DNA from: Pseudomonadota bacterium
GTDB taxonomy: Bacteria; Desulfobacterota; Desulfobacteria; Desulfobacterales; RPRI01
DNA length: 64,000 nucleotides
NCBI GenBank assembly: GCA_018901125.1
Contig: JAHIFE010000096.1
Location: 62,001 to 126,000 of the forward strand
Reading direction: 5' to 3'
The notes below the pieces were generated by a model. That model searched no databases and was not told where the DNA came from. It saw only the letters and a list, made by a program, of their open reading frames with translations. Shown piece by piece: positions 50,797 through 61,101 of the stretch (its first letter is position 1; the number at the start of each line of letters is the position of its first letter). The position numbers were made by a program, and so were the translations under genes.

Positions 50797-51855
50797 TTAA
50801 CGGTGGAAAGCTTCTCCTCCCCACATAGGAGGTGTCTCCGCCAAAGTGAGAATACCAGGTTTAGCTTCGATGACGTAAGGAACTGCGTGTATCGCATGCA
50901 TGGCTGTTGCCAAACAGGCCTGGTCCGAATGAATTTCGCCGTGAATACCGATTTCAATTGTTGCTGAAATTGAAGGAAACCCTTCGATAACAATTGTCCA
51001 GGAACCATCGCCAGCAGGCCACTGAGGCGCCAGTTCCGGGTCCATGCGAGTATAGTGCTGCATGATAATTCGTGGTTTTCCTCCGGATATGATCCGTGTA
51101 CCGAAATTCATTGCTCCCACGGTTCCCTTCCGAATCAAACCAGCTGCCACATTTAGATCCTTGTCGGCAAGAACGACATCGCGGAAGTTTTCTATCTTAT
51201 CAATCTTAAGGCCGACGGTGTCAGCCACCAGCATTGCCGAATGTTTCCATACGTGGCCGACAATCTCAAGGTTGCTGAATAAGGGAGCAGGGTCATCAGG
51301 AGGATAACCAAACCCCATAAGGTCAAACATCTGGAACTTACTCGGGTATTTGTCATAATGAAATGTTTCATAAAAAATTAATTGATCAATACGGTTTGAC
51401 AGCCTCGTCAGCAACAGCGCCATGGATTCAGCCCCAAAGCCGGGAGCCACGCCAAGTCCATGAAAGGTACTGTGTCCTTGCTTACATGCATTCATTATCC
51501 GTTGTTCAAATTCAGCACCCATAGCTTTGGGATAAATAAATTCAACCGATGTTGTAATAACATTTTTACCCGACGAAAGAAGATCACAGACATCGCCCAG
51601 GGCAGCCAAATTATCGTTTTCCGCTCCCGCAAGGAAAAGCACACAATCTGCGTCCATATTAAAGATGGTTTCCCGGCTATTAGTTGTCTTAACACCCAGG
51701 TTGCGAGTGCCACATATTTCACCCAGGTCTTTTCCAACTTTTTCCAGATTGTATACAAAGCCGCCGACAATTTCATATGCAGGCCTTTCCGCCATTGCCC
51801 TGGCAGCCATCTTAGCCATGTGCCCGGTTGCCCATTGGATCATTCGATATGCCAT
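50797..51855 (-). CDS. NAD(P)-binding dihydrodipicolinate-reductase-like protein
   Basis: 'YRMIQWATGHMAKMAARAMAERPAYEIVGGFVYN', 'DADCVLFLAG'. Confidence 0.8.
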   Translation of the reverse strand: MAYRMIQWATGHMAKMAARAMAERPAYEIVGGFVYNLEKVGKDLGEICGTRNLGVKTTNSRETIFNMDADCVLFLAGAENDNLAALGDVCDLLSSGKNVITTSVEFIYPKAMGAEFEQRIMNACKQGHSTFHGLGVAPGFGAESMALLLTRLSNRIDQLIFYETFHYDKYPSKFQMFDLMGFGYPPDDPAPLFSNLEIVGHVWKHSAMLVADTVGLKIDKIENFRDVVLADKDLNVAAGLIRKGTVGAMNFGTRIISGGKPRIIMQHYTRMDPELAPQWPAGDGSWTIVIEGFPSISATIEIGIHGEIHSDQACLATAMHAIHAVPYVIEAKPGILTLAETPPMWGGEAFHR

Positions 51856-51974
51856 AATCCGCCTCCTTAGTTGGTTACTTCTTTAATGTTTATTTTCTCA
51901 AAGACCTAAAAGACCCTTTTCTCCAAATTCACGGCAACTCCGGTGACCACCGGTTTTGCTGTCGTATATCGTTT

Positions 51975-54206
51975 CTATATCTTTTCCACTTCCACGAGAA
52001 CATCACAATAAGCGGCATTGGGTTCGAAAATCATAGCTTGCGCCTGATTTATCATATCATGGGTCAATTCATTTATATGGCCTTCTATATACTGTTCAGG
52101 CCACCAGCCTTCATCGATGTTGACCACACCCGGCTTGATATCCACACTCAGCCTTGCTTTTACTTTCACTTGTCCAAGGTTGTTAAAGATACGAACAATA
52201 TCTCCATCCTTTACACTGCGATACTTAGCATCTGAAGGATTGATCTGAAGCATGGGTTCGGGATCTTTTTTCATCAGAACAGGATAATTTCCCATCATTG
52301 TGTGAACCCGATACCGGGGATGGGATGTCAGAAGAGAAAGCGGGTATTCTTTCGCCTTTTTGCTGCGAACACTTTCTACCGGTTCTATGTAACACGGCAA
52401 TTGCTGACCGGCTGTTTTCAGCCTCTCCAAATAGAATTCAACTCTACCCGTTGGAGTTCTTAGTTTCTGAGCTTTATCAATTATTCTTTCCGGCACGGGC
52501 CCGGCTTTCAACCTCTCAAGAGAGATGCCTTCCATTAACGGATGAGGTGCAGCAAGAATTTCATCCAGATATTGCTCTTCCGATTTATTAAAGTACTCTC
52601 CCAAATCCATCTTTTTAGCCAGCTCGGCAGCTATCATAAAATCAGGTTTCGTCTCATACAAAGGCTCTATTACTTTTTGCTGTAAATGCATATGGTTTGT
52701 CCAGCTCAACAAGCCATAGTGAAAATCTGTACATTCAAAGGAAGAACTTACGGGAAAGACATAATCTGCATATCTGGCCGTTTCTGTCATAAAAAGATCG
52801 GAAACAACTATTAGTTCCAGTTGAGGAAACAGCTTTTCTATGATCCTTTTCCGGTTAGGAGACTGACTGACAAAATTATTGGATGCGAACCAGAGCGCTT
52901 TTATGGGAAAAGGTTTCTGAGAAGCGATCTGGTCGAAAACCGACATTACAGGTATATTGGTACAACGTCCGGCCGGGTTGGTAAAACTACTGCTTATCTC
53001 AATAAAGGAGGTTGGTATATGCAGATTTAGGTTGCCGGTGATAGATGCCAGTGTGCTTAGTGCCCGGCATGTCAAATCGCCATAAAATGTCCGCTGCAAT
53101 CCCCAACCCCGATGGATAGAAGCAGGTTTTTTTATCGCATATTCAATAGCCAGATTCCTGATAATATCAACCGGAATCTCAGTAATTCCAGATACCCTTT
53201 CCGGGGTATATTCTTTAACCATGTCAGCCAGCAACTGAAATGCCGGCCGGCATTCAATCCCTTCCGGAAAACAACTTCCAGTCAACGCAGGTTTTACCCC
53301 CGGAGTATCAGCGACCTGAACTTCTCCGGTATTTGCATCAAGCACCATAAATTTTTGTAAGCTGCCATCTTCTTTTATATCTTGCTCCCTAAGCAGCATA
53401 CCGTTATCAATTCTCACCAGCAAAGGGCCTATAGTGTTTTCGGTTATAAATCTTTCATTCTGCAAACCCTGTTCCAGGATTATATTAATCATCGCCAATG
53501 CCAGTGCAGTATCGGTTCCCGGTCTTATCGGAATATACTCATCGGCAGCTCTTGAAACTGTGTTTGTGCGGCGTGGATCAATAACAACAACTTTGCAGCC
53601 TTTCTTTTTTGATTCCATTATCCTGCGCATACGCCGCCAATCGGTTACATCGGGATTCTGACCCCAAACGATTGTAAGTTTTGGATCTTCTACGCGACTA
53701 AGATGAGCATCGCCAAACATACAGCCTAAGGTTGCAATATCGGCGCAGGGTGCGGCCGAATCTCCTAAGCCGATCAGGCTCACCCTGCTTCCCTTAAGCA
53801 GGCTTGCCAGCCGCAAATAGCCACCCGCTTTTAGTGTTTCAGGATATCCTTTAATGACCCATGCAATTGACCGGGATTCGTATCTTTGTGTAATCTGCCG
53901 AAACTTGCCTGCAATATCATCCATGGCTTCATCCCAGGCAATTCGTTCCCACTTGCCTTCTCCCCGTTTTCCCACGCGTTTTAACGGGTAGCGAAGACGG
54001 TCCTTGTGATAAATCAGTTCGGCAGCGGCAAGACCTTTTCTGCAGGCGCCCCGATCAGCCGGATCGGGCATATGAGCGGGGCTGATTTTGGTAATAACCC
54101 CGTTTTCAACTTCCACAGACAATCCGCATGCGAATACATCCAATACAGTACAGACTGTGCGAACCACCTTTTTTTCACTTACTTTATTCATGACAAAATC
54201 CCTCAA
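51975..54206 (-). CDS. Molybdopterin oxidoreductase (DMSO reductase superfamily) 2
   Basis: Paralog of 47593-49827: 'YHKDRLRYPLKRVGKRGEGKWERIAWDEAMDDIAGKF', 'VVIDPRRTNTVSRAADEYIPIRPGTDTALALAMINIIL'. Confidence 0.93.
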   Translation of the reverse strand: MRDFVMNKVSEKKVVRTVCTVLDVFACGLSVEVENGVITKISPAHMPDPADRGACRKGLAAAELIYHKDRLRYPLKRVGKRGEGKWERIAWDEAMDDIAGKFRQITQRYESRSIAWVIKGYPETLKAGGYLRLASLLKGSRVSLIGLGDSAAPCADIATLGCMFGDAHLSRVEDPKLTIVWGQNPDVTDWRRMRRIMESKKKGCKVVVIDPRRTNTVSRAADEYIPIRPGTDTALALAMINIILEQGLQNERFITENTIGPLLVRIDNGMLLREQDIKEDGSLQKFMVLDANTGEVQVADTPGVKPALTGSCFPEGIECRPAFQLLADMVKEYTPERVSGITEIPVDIIRNLAIEYAIKKPASIHRGWGLQRTFYGDLTCRALSTLASITGNLNLHIPTSFIEISSSFTNPAGRCTNIPVMSVFDQIASQKPFPIKALWFASNNFVSQSPNRKRIIEKLFPQLELIVVSDLFMTETARYADYVFPVSSSFECTDFHYGLLSWTNHMHLQQKVIEPLYETKPDFMIAAELAKKMDLGEYFNKSEEQYLDEILAAPHPLMEGISLERLKAGPVPERIIDKAQKLRTPTGRVEFYLERLKTAGQQLPCYIEPVESVRSKKAKEYPLSLLTSHPRYRVHTMMGNYPVLMKKDPEPMLQINPSDAKYRSVKDGDIVRIFNNLGQVKVKARLSVDIKPGVVNIDEGWWPEQYIEGHINELTHDMINQAQAMIFEPNAAYCDVLVEVEKI

Positions 54207-54232
54207 AATTTAGACAAATCAGGTCGGAAACA

Positions 54233-55525
54233 TCAGGCTGCCAAAGGTTTTGGAGGTTTGGTAAAAAATATAACAATACTGGAAATGAATGCCAAAGCCG
54301 CTGAACCGACAAACACGGTATAATAACTTCCCTGGGCGTCATATACCAGTCCGGCTAAATACGGGGCGGAAGCTCCGAAAAGCTGAACGATAGGAAAGAG
54401 TATCCCCATAATGGCAGCAAATGAATTCGAGCCAAAATAATTACCGATCAATGTTGGCCAGCAGATCGACGCCGCACCTACTCCAACTCCGACAAATATG
54501 GAAAACAAATAGATATTGGAAACACTTCTGGCATCAAGAAAGCAAAGTATGCCTACAGTTTCGAGCAGAAGCCCCACAGCCCAGATATAACGGGGCTCAA
54601 ACCGGTCTGCCAAAACTCCGCCGAGCATCCTTCCACCAAGACTGAAAAGCATGTAATAACTCATAGCCATGGCTGATATACCGGCCGGATGTCCCATATC
54701 CCTTAAATAAATGACTGCGTGGGCAATAAAGATCATCATCGGCCCCACAAAGGCTAAAGAAGAGATAAAGAGCATCCAGAAGGTAAGGGTTTTTATCGCA
54801 TCCATCGCTTTCCATTCTTCGGTGCTGCAAAATACTTTTCCGGTGCCGGATTTATTTACACCGGCATCCGGACCAGGTTCATCTTGCTCATCTTCCCCAT
54901 CCTGAAGCAGCCCCATATCGGAGGGCTTGTTCTTAACAAAGAAAAACATCAAAATGAAGGAGAGCACCAGCAAGCCTGTTATGAAAAACCAGGCAACCCG
55001 CCAATCACCGTTAACCGAAGAAATGATCTTATTTAATAAGGGTGGAGCAATTAATCCCCCCAGACTGCCTATTGTAACAGCAATGGACATAGCCAGCGCC
55101 TTTTTTTTCCTGAACCAAAAGGTAACTCCGGCCTGTACCGGTATCAACCCGCCGAATCCGCAGCCGACTCCCACAATCACACCAAAAACGGCGATATAAT
55201 GCCAGCCTTTGCTAACCACCGTGGCCATTAAGAAAGATCCGATTATCAGCAGCAGACAACCGAAAATCAATGTTAACCTGATCCCTTTTTTACCGATGCT
55301 ATAACCAATAATCGGTGAGATCAGCCCACTTAAGAGCCCACAAACGGTAAATCCGAGTCCAAGAGTGCCTCGCCCTAAATGAAGGGATTCGGCCATGTAA
55401 GTATTCATAACACTGGCCCCGATGAACGGGAAACCCGCATCTATCAAATAAATTATCCCCAAAACGGGAACCAGAATCCAACCGTAAAATATCTTATCTT
55501 TGGCCAAAGTATTCCTCCTTCTCAA
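54233..55525 (-). CDS. MFS transporter
   Basis: 430 aa, ~12 TM segments, 'GRMLGGVLADRFEPRYIWAVG'. Confidence 0.9.
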   Translation of the reverse strand: MRRRNTLAKDKIFYGWILVPVLGIIYLIDAGFPFIGASVMNTYMAESLHLGRGTLGLGFTVCGLLSGLISPIIGYSIGKKGIRLTLIFGCLLLIIGSFLMATVVSKGWHYIAVFGVIVGVGCGFGGLIPVQAGVTFWFRKKKALAMSIAVTIGSLGGLIAPPLLNKIISSVNGDWRVAWFFITGLLVLSFILMFFFVKNKPSDMGLLQDGEDEQDEPGPDAGVNKSGTGKVFCSTEEWKAMDAIKTLTFWMLFISSLAFVGPMMIFIAHAVIYLRDMGHPAGISAMAMSYYMLFSLGGRMLGGVLADRFEPRYIWAVGLLLETVGILCFLDARSVSNIYLFSIFVGVGVGAASICWPTLIGNYFGSNSFAAIMGILFPIVQLFGASAPYLAGLVYDAQGSYYTVFVGSAALAFISSIVIFFTKPPKPLAA

Positions 55526-57058
55526 TTACTTTTTAATTTGCTTCTGCAGGATAAGCTGACTGGCTTGCATAGCTGAGTTGGCGCCGATATCGGCAAACGT
55601 TCCATCAACTTCAACAGTATTTCCCACAAAATAGAGTCCTTCAACTCCGGGTGCCTCTATAGGACTGCGGCGCATAGGCAGCCAGGTGTTGCCGGTTCCC
55701 CACACTTTTGGCCACTGGTAATTTTCCCATTCAATAATTTCGTCAAGATCCGAGTAGTAGCGACGCATGTAATCCATCAGGGCGTCTGCATCGGCTTTTG
55801 AAGATGCAAAATTACCGGGAACCTTAGTGGTTCCGTTAAGACACAATAAATGCTTGCCCTTTGGTGCGGCTTTTTTGGAACTAAGCGATGGAATACTCCA
55901 GCCAATGGTTTTATCAAAAAGAACCTGATTATAGCCTACGTACTGATCGGTTTTTCCGGTGGCTCTTATGGTTGGCAGACGACTGATGCCGATGTTTTTA
56001 CACCAGAAATCACCTACGTACCCGGTCTCCAGCTTCCGCGCGTTTTTAACCATATCTGCCGGGAAATTACTTTCATCGATAACACTGAGGATATCCCAGA
56101 AGGGTTCGGCATAAACAACTACAGGTGCTTCAAATTCCTGAACAACATTAATTTTATCCCTGGCTACAACACCGGTAATCTTTTTATCCTGTGTTGTTAT
56201 CTCTACGGTTTCAAGACCTGTCTTGATTTCTCCTCCGTGCTTTCTTATGAGTCTTGCATAGGCTTCAGCCAATCCTTGCAGACCACCAACTTTGGAATCA
56301 TTGATCCTGTATAGCCTTTGCGGATTTCTAAACATCTGAATCCAGCGGCCGGTTGAGGTTTCTTCAAGTGGCAAAGCAAGATGTACTATAGCCAGCCAGT
56401 AAATGGCTTTGTCAAACGCCTCATCCCTGTCCTTAACAGTGGCCAGCCATTCTTTCATCGGAACGTCTATCCATTTTTCAGGATCTTCCGCTGCCAATCT
56501 ATTTAATATCCCCGTTACCTTGGTTGTCTGTTCGGGAGTAAGTTTAAGCACTTCGGTAAAAAATTTCTTTCCTCCCTCAGCATCCGCATCCATTCGCACA
56601 ACTTTTCCATCAGAAACATTGTGCATCAGCACCAGAGGATCAATCGGACCAACCCAGGAAATATCGGCTCCGGCTTCTTTGGCTGCTTTAAGACCATACT
56701 GTCCTTTCTCTGTAATAATTACAAAGTTATCTTCGAAATCACTGGATTCACGTGGCCCCCATTCGAGCCAATATCCGTTGTAATTAACAGCTCCCAGGCG
56801 TCCTCCTATCTGATCCGCTTTTTCTACTACCAAAACCTTGAGCCCGTTTTTTGCCAGAATCGCTCCGGAAATAAGGCCGCTGTATCCTGCACCAACAACA
56901 ATAGCATCATATTTGACTACCTTTGCACCCAGCTTGGCAGCCGGCGTTTTCATCTTTTTTGTTCCGGCATAAACCGTAGCGGAATTCCACAGCAATAAAG
57001 CCAGCACAATAAACGACCACACCAGCCAATCTAAAGCTCTTATCCTTTTTGCTTTCAT
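55526..57058 (-). CDS. FAD-dependent amine oxidoreductase/phytoene desaturase-like protein with N-terminal signal/anchor
   Basis: 'YDAIVVGAGYSGLISGAILAKNGLKVLVVEKADQIGGRLG'; C-term 'GLYFVGNTVEVDGTFADIGANSAMQASQLI'. Confidence 0.88.
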   Translation of the reverse strand: MKAKRIRALDWLVWSFIVLALLLWNSATVYAGTKKMKTPAAKLGAKVVKYDAIVVGAGYSGLISGAILAKNGLKVLVVEKADQIGGRLGAVNYNGYWLEWGPRESSDFEDNFVIITEKGQYGLKAAKEAGADISWVGPIDPLVLMHNVSDGKVVRMDADAEGGKKFFTEVLKLTPEQTTKVTGILNRLAAEDPEKWIDVPMKEWLATVKDRDEAFDKAIYWLAIVHLALPLEETSTGRWIQMFRNPQRLYRINDSKVGGLQGLAEAYARLIRKHGGEIKTGLETVEITTQDKKITGVVARDKINVVQEFEAPVVVYAEPFWDILSVIDESNFPADMVKNARKLETGYVGDFWCKNIGISRLPTIRATGKTDQYVGYNQVLFDKTIGWSIPSLSSKKAAPKGKHLLCLNGTTKVPGNFASSKADADALMDYMRRYYSDLDEIIEWENYQWPKVWGTGNTWLPMRRSPIEAPGVEGLYFVGNTVEVDGTFADIGANSAMQASQLILQKQIKK

Positions 57059-57159
57059 TCTTTTCTCCTTTTATAATTTAAAATATCATCTGTTGCTTAA
57101 ACAAACACAGGTTTATATTTTACTGGTTGAAATGCTTAATATACATCTGAAAGCTTTCT

Positions 57160-58485
57160 TCAACTGGGAGGAAAACCGCGACTCACGCACAAGGTTTGAA
57201 AATAACGGGGCAAAATCTGCTGATATTCAAGCAGGCTAAGGTCGCTGGCTTCGACATACTCACTTGCTTCTTCCAGCACCTTCTCCGGGTCCCCGGTTAA
57301 AAGATATTTTTTTACTTTATCCTCATGATGGATGCCCATGGCCTCGGCAACAAGACTGATAGCATGTTTGATCTCAAAAGGGTATTGATTTTCATAGCCG
57401 CAGAAAGCAAGCTGGCAACCGGGACAGATCGTTGTCATAATATCAGCGCGCACAGCCATCGCTTCATTCAAGCGGGCAATGTTTCTTTCAATCATCAAAC
57501 CGGGAAAGTTGGCGTTGGCCTGAGCACCACAACAAAGGCTATTCTCTCTGCTGTGCTCCATCTCTACTAGCGTCAGACCCGGTATTGCTTCAAGCAGTTT
57601 GCGTGGTATATCCCAGCTGCCCCTCTGTCGCTGGCTGCATGCATCGTGAATTGTAACCCTCTTATTGAGTGGATGAGTAAAGTGCAGCTTGTCTATGTTG
57701 TCGGCTAGAAATTCTGTGATATGAATAGTTTCAAATGGAACCCGGCTGAACTTTGAAAGCATATCATTACCTACAACACTGCATGCCGGACACATTGCAA
57801 CAACTTTCCCGGCGCCGAACTTTGCCATGGTTGAAATATATTTTTCGGAAACTCTTGAGACATCTTTCATATTTCCCAAAAGAAGAGGTGTTCCACCACA
57901 ACAGAGATCACGGGCGCCAATAACTGCGAAATTAATTTTCATACTGCTCAGTATATCCATGGCCTCAAGCACCAGGTTAGGAAAGCCCCGACCGACACAA
58001 CTAGTAAAAATAACTACATCGACTGCTGCCTGTTCTGATGGTACTTCTGTAAGCCATGGAACTTCCGATTTCTTCATTTGCAGATCACCGAAAACATGAC
58101 CGAAATTATAGCGATGTTCTGCCAGGTGCATAAAAGACAAGGGCGGCAAGCCTTCACCCGCTGCCCGGAGCCGCTGTCCGGCAACCATAAAAGCCTGCTG
58201 CATATTCAGATCCTTAGGACATGCCGGTTTGCATATATTGGTACACCCCATCAAGCAGCCATATCCCATCTTATAAGCCTCTTCCGAAGATGGCCCCCCT
58301 TTTAACAAATCAACGATTTTTTCCATTACTTCTGCCGGATTTTTATCATTCAGTTCAAGCTTTGGATCGTTAAATGAGGGGCAGGCTTCGAGGCATTGGC
58401 CGCAAAGTGTGCACTCTTCCACAAAATACTTTGCACCTTGTTCAAAAGCTTCCGCCAATGATGAAGATTGTTTGTTTTGTTCCAT
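57160..58485 (-). CDS. Fe-S oxidoreductase (HdrD/GlcF-like)
   Basis: 'CTLCGQCLEACP', 'CLMGCTNICKPACP', two CCG-type motifs ('DLCCGGTP', 'SLCCGAQ'). Confidence 0.88.
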   Translation of the reverse strand: MEQNKQSSSLAEAFEQGAKYFVEECTLCGQCLEACPSFNDPKLELNDKNPAEVMEKIVDLLKGGPSSEEAYKMGYGCLMGCTNICKPACPKDLNMQQAFMVAGQRLRAAGEGLPPLSFMHLAEHRYNFGHVFGDLQMKKSEVPWLTEVPSEQAAVDVVIFTSCVGRGFPNLVLEAMDILSSMKINFAVIGARDLCCGGTPLLLGNMKDVSRVSEKYISTMAKFGAGKVVAMCPACSVVGNDMLSKFSRVPFETIHITEFLADNIDKLHFTHPLNKRVTIHDACSQRQRGSWDIPRKLLEAIPGLTLVEMEHSRENSLCCGAQANANFPGLMIERNIARLNEAMAVRADIMTTICPGCQLAFCGYENQYPFEIKHAISLVAEAMGIHHEDKVKKYLLTGDPEKVLEEASEYVEASDLSLLEYQQILPRYFQTLCVSRGFPPS

Positions 58486-58521
58486 ATTTCTATCTCCTTC
58501 ATGTTTTAGAAAAATACTTTA

Positions 58522-60867
58522 TCAGGCCTTACTTTCCTGCTTCTTTTCCTTTTCCCTGATGGCACGCAAAACTCTTTCCGGTGTAATAGGATATTCCCTG
58601 ATCGGATAACCGATCGCATTGCTTACGGCATTGGCAATAGCTACTGTGCAGACTATGGGTCCCTCTCCTCCTTCTTTGGCTCCAAAGGGACCGTAAGGAT
58701 CATTCGTTTCAACTATAATACGTTCAACTTCAGGCATCTCAAACGGACGCGATAACCTGTAATCGAGAGGCGAGGGATTAAGTATGAGCCCCTTCTCCAT
58801 GATACATTCTTCTGTCAGGATCTGTCCCATGCCGCCGAAGATCTGCGAATCCAATTGCCCTTCCATGCCCAGGGGATTTATGACACGCCCCACATCATGG
58901 GCGACAGTCATCTTGACCAGCTTTACGATACCTGTCTCAGGATTCACTTCCACCTCGGCAATCTGGGCGCCAAAGGAAAAAGCCAGGGATGAGACCCAGA
59001 TTTCCCGGGATTTTGTTGGCGAGTTATAGAAGCCTCTTCCCATGACATGCCTGCCTTCTTCGGAATGAAGCAGGGAGGACACCACGCTTTGAAAGGATAT
59101 GCACTTAGCCGGTGCCTTGCGGGAAAATACTTTTCTGTCACAAAAGACAATCTCCGAAGCCGCTACGCCAAGTTCTTTTGCGGCCCCCTCCGCAAGCTGT
59201 TTCCCGGCGTCAAGACAGGCCGCCTTCACGGCGTTTCCCACGACAAACGTGCCTCTTTGACTGCTTCCCGTAACATCATAAGGAACCAAATCCGTATCCC
59301 CGGCGATCACCGTGACGTCTCCTGCCGCTATTCCCAGCGTTTCCGCGGCAATCATTGCCATGGTAGTATGGGACCCCTGGCCCATATCGGAAAATCCGAT
59401 ATCAAGAAATATCTTGCCGTCCTCTCCGATCCTGACAATCGCGCTGCCGGTGTCATGGTCCTTCATCCCTGACTTGCCACCTGAAAAGATTCCCCCGCAG
59501 CCGATGCCAATTCCCTTAAAGGGAGGGAGCTTCCCTCGCTTTTTTTTCCAACCCGAGCTTCTGGAGACTTTCTCCATGCATTCCTTCAGGCCGCAGCTTC
59601 CGTAATGAACACCTGCTATGGTTGTATCTCCTGTTTCCCAGGCATTTTTGTATCTTAACTCCAGCGGATCAATTCCTATATCACCGGCAATCAGGTCTAA
59701 CTCGGCCTCTGCGACAAAATTCAATTGGCGGATTTCACCCCCATGGTGCCCCATATTCGGGGGATTATTGGTGTAGACGATCTTTCCCCGCCGCCGCATC
59801 GCCTCGAAACGGTAATCCATTGCCAGCACGTTGGAAAAACCCCGAAAGACGCCGGTTAATATGGGGTTCCAATAAGCACCGCAATCAAACAAAGAAACTA
59901 CTTCTATTGCCTTTAGTTTCCCGTCTTTCATCACCCCTGTTTTCACCGTGTACTTGTGTTCGCCGCTGTCTCGGGGCATAAAAAACTCCTCATCCGCTGT
60001 ACAGAAAATTTTTACAGGTCTGGATGTTTGTTTTGAAAGAAGCGCAGCAATATAATGATGATTTCTGGGACCGCCCCTGCTGGAAAATGAACCTCCCGTG
60101 TTAAGATTGAATATTCGCACATCACTTACCGAAAATCCCAGGAGTCCGGCCAATCCCTTCTGCACAAAAAGAGGCGATTGATTGGGCGTCCAGATGCTAA
60201 GTTTTCCCGGCAGTGAATGATCGGCTATCACCACATGATGCTCGGCATAACAATTGTGGTTATGATTCAGCTTATATTCTCCCACCCGCACATGCTCAGC
60301 TTCTGAAAAAGCCTTATCCACATCGCCAACATCGATGTCAAATTCATCCGCATAATTGTTCTTAAGTCCTTTATGAATTACCGGCGAACGTTCGGCCAAG
60401 GCCTCATCCAGCGAAAAGACGGCCCCCAGTTTTTCGTATTCCACACTGATCAGCTCCGCCGCTTCTTCTGCAGTGTCTTTGTCAACAGCAGCCACTGCGG
60501 CGACTTCATCGCCTATGTAATTGACAAATTCCCGGCAAAGCAGTTCTTCATCCGGACCTACCATAAGGCCCGGAAAGTCTTTGTGAGTGATTACTGCTTT
60601 TACACCCGGCAACCTTTCGGCCTTTGTCGAATCAATGCTGATAATCCTTGCCCTTGCCATAGGACTTCTGACTATCTTTCCATAAAGCATTCCCGGTAAA
60701 TAAATATCATCGGTAAACTGTGAACGGCCTGTGGTTTTAAGCGGCCCATCGAGCTTGGGCTGCCTTTTTCCTATAACACTGTAGTTATTTTCCTTAAGTG
60801 ATGAGAGACTTTTCAATGCCTTATCCTCCATTTTCTGCGAGACCTTTGTGTAAATACCAACAAGCAA
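58522..60867 (-). CDS. Xanthine-dehydrogenase-family molybdenum subunit, copy 2
   Basis: 'GKRQPKLDGPLKTTGRSQFTDDIYLPGMLYGKIVRSP', 'DMGQGSHTTMAMIAAETLGI', 'GAKEGGEGPIVCTVAIANAV'. Confidence 0.92.
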   Translation of the reverse strand: MLVGIYTKVSQKMEDKALKSLSSLKENNYSVIGKRQPKLDGPLKTTGRSQFTDDIYLPGMLYGKIVRSPMARARIISIDSTKAERLPGVKAVITHKDFPGLMVGPDEELLCREFVNYIGDEVAAVAAVDKDTAEEAAELISVEYEKLGAVFSLDEALAERSPVIHKGLKNNYADEFDIDVGDVDKAFSEAEHVRVGEYKLNHNHNCYAEHHVVIADHSLPGKLSIWTPNQSPLFVQKGLAGLLGFSVSDVRIFNLNTGGSFSSRGGPRNHHYIAALLSKQTSRPVKIFCTADEEFFMPRDSGEHKYTVKTGVMKDGKLKAIEVVSLFDCGAYWNPILTGVFRGFSNVLAMDYRFEAMRRRGKIVYTNNPPNMGHHGGEIRQLNFVAEAELDLIAGDIGIDPLELRYKNAWETGDTTIAGVHYGSCGLKECMEKVSRSSGWKKKRGKLPPFKGIGIGCGGIFSGGKSGMKDHDTGSAIVRIGEDGKIFLDIGFSDMGQGSHTTMAMIAAETLGIAAGDVTVIAGDTDLVPYDVTGSSQRGTFVVGNAVKAACLDAGKQLAEGAAKELGVAASEIVFCDRKVFSRKAPAKCISFQSVVSSLLHSEEGRHVMGRGFYNSPTKSREIWVSSLAFSFGAQIAEVEVNPETGIVKLVKMTVAHDVGRVINPLGMEGQLDSQIFGGMGQILTEECIMEKGLILNPSPLDYRLSRPFEMPEVERIIVETNDPYGPFGAKEGGEGPIVCTVAIANAVSNAIGYPIREYPITPERVLRAIREKEKKQESKA

Positions 60868-61101
60868 AAAATACAGCAGATCGAGTTTAGCTGCTAAAGT
60901 CTTAATGCATCCAATTTCAGGAAGCGGTTTTAGAATTTTATCCGGATTTATATTCTCAACTACTAAACAGTTATGCCTGGCTTAGGGCCATAGAGGGTAG
61001 CATAAACATGAGTTGTCATCGGCACACAAATATCTGAGCTTTGAAATAGTGTTGTAAAAGCTGCCTGAATTCAGGCAGGTTCAGGTTTGTTGTTAAATAA
61101 A

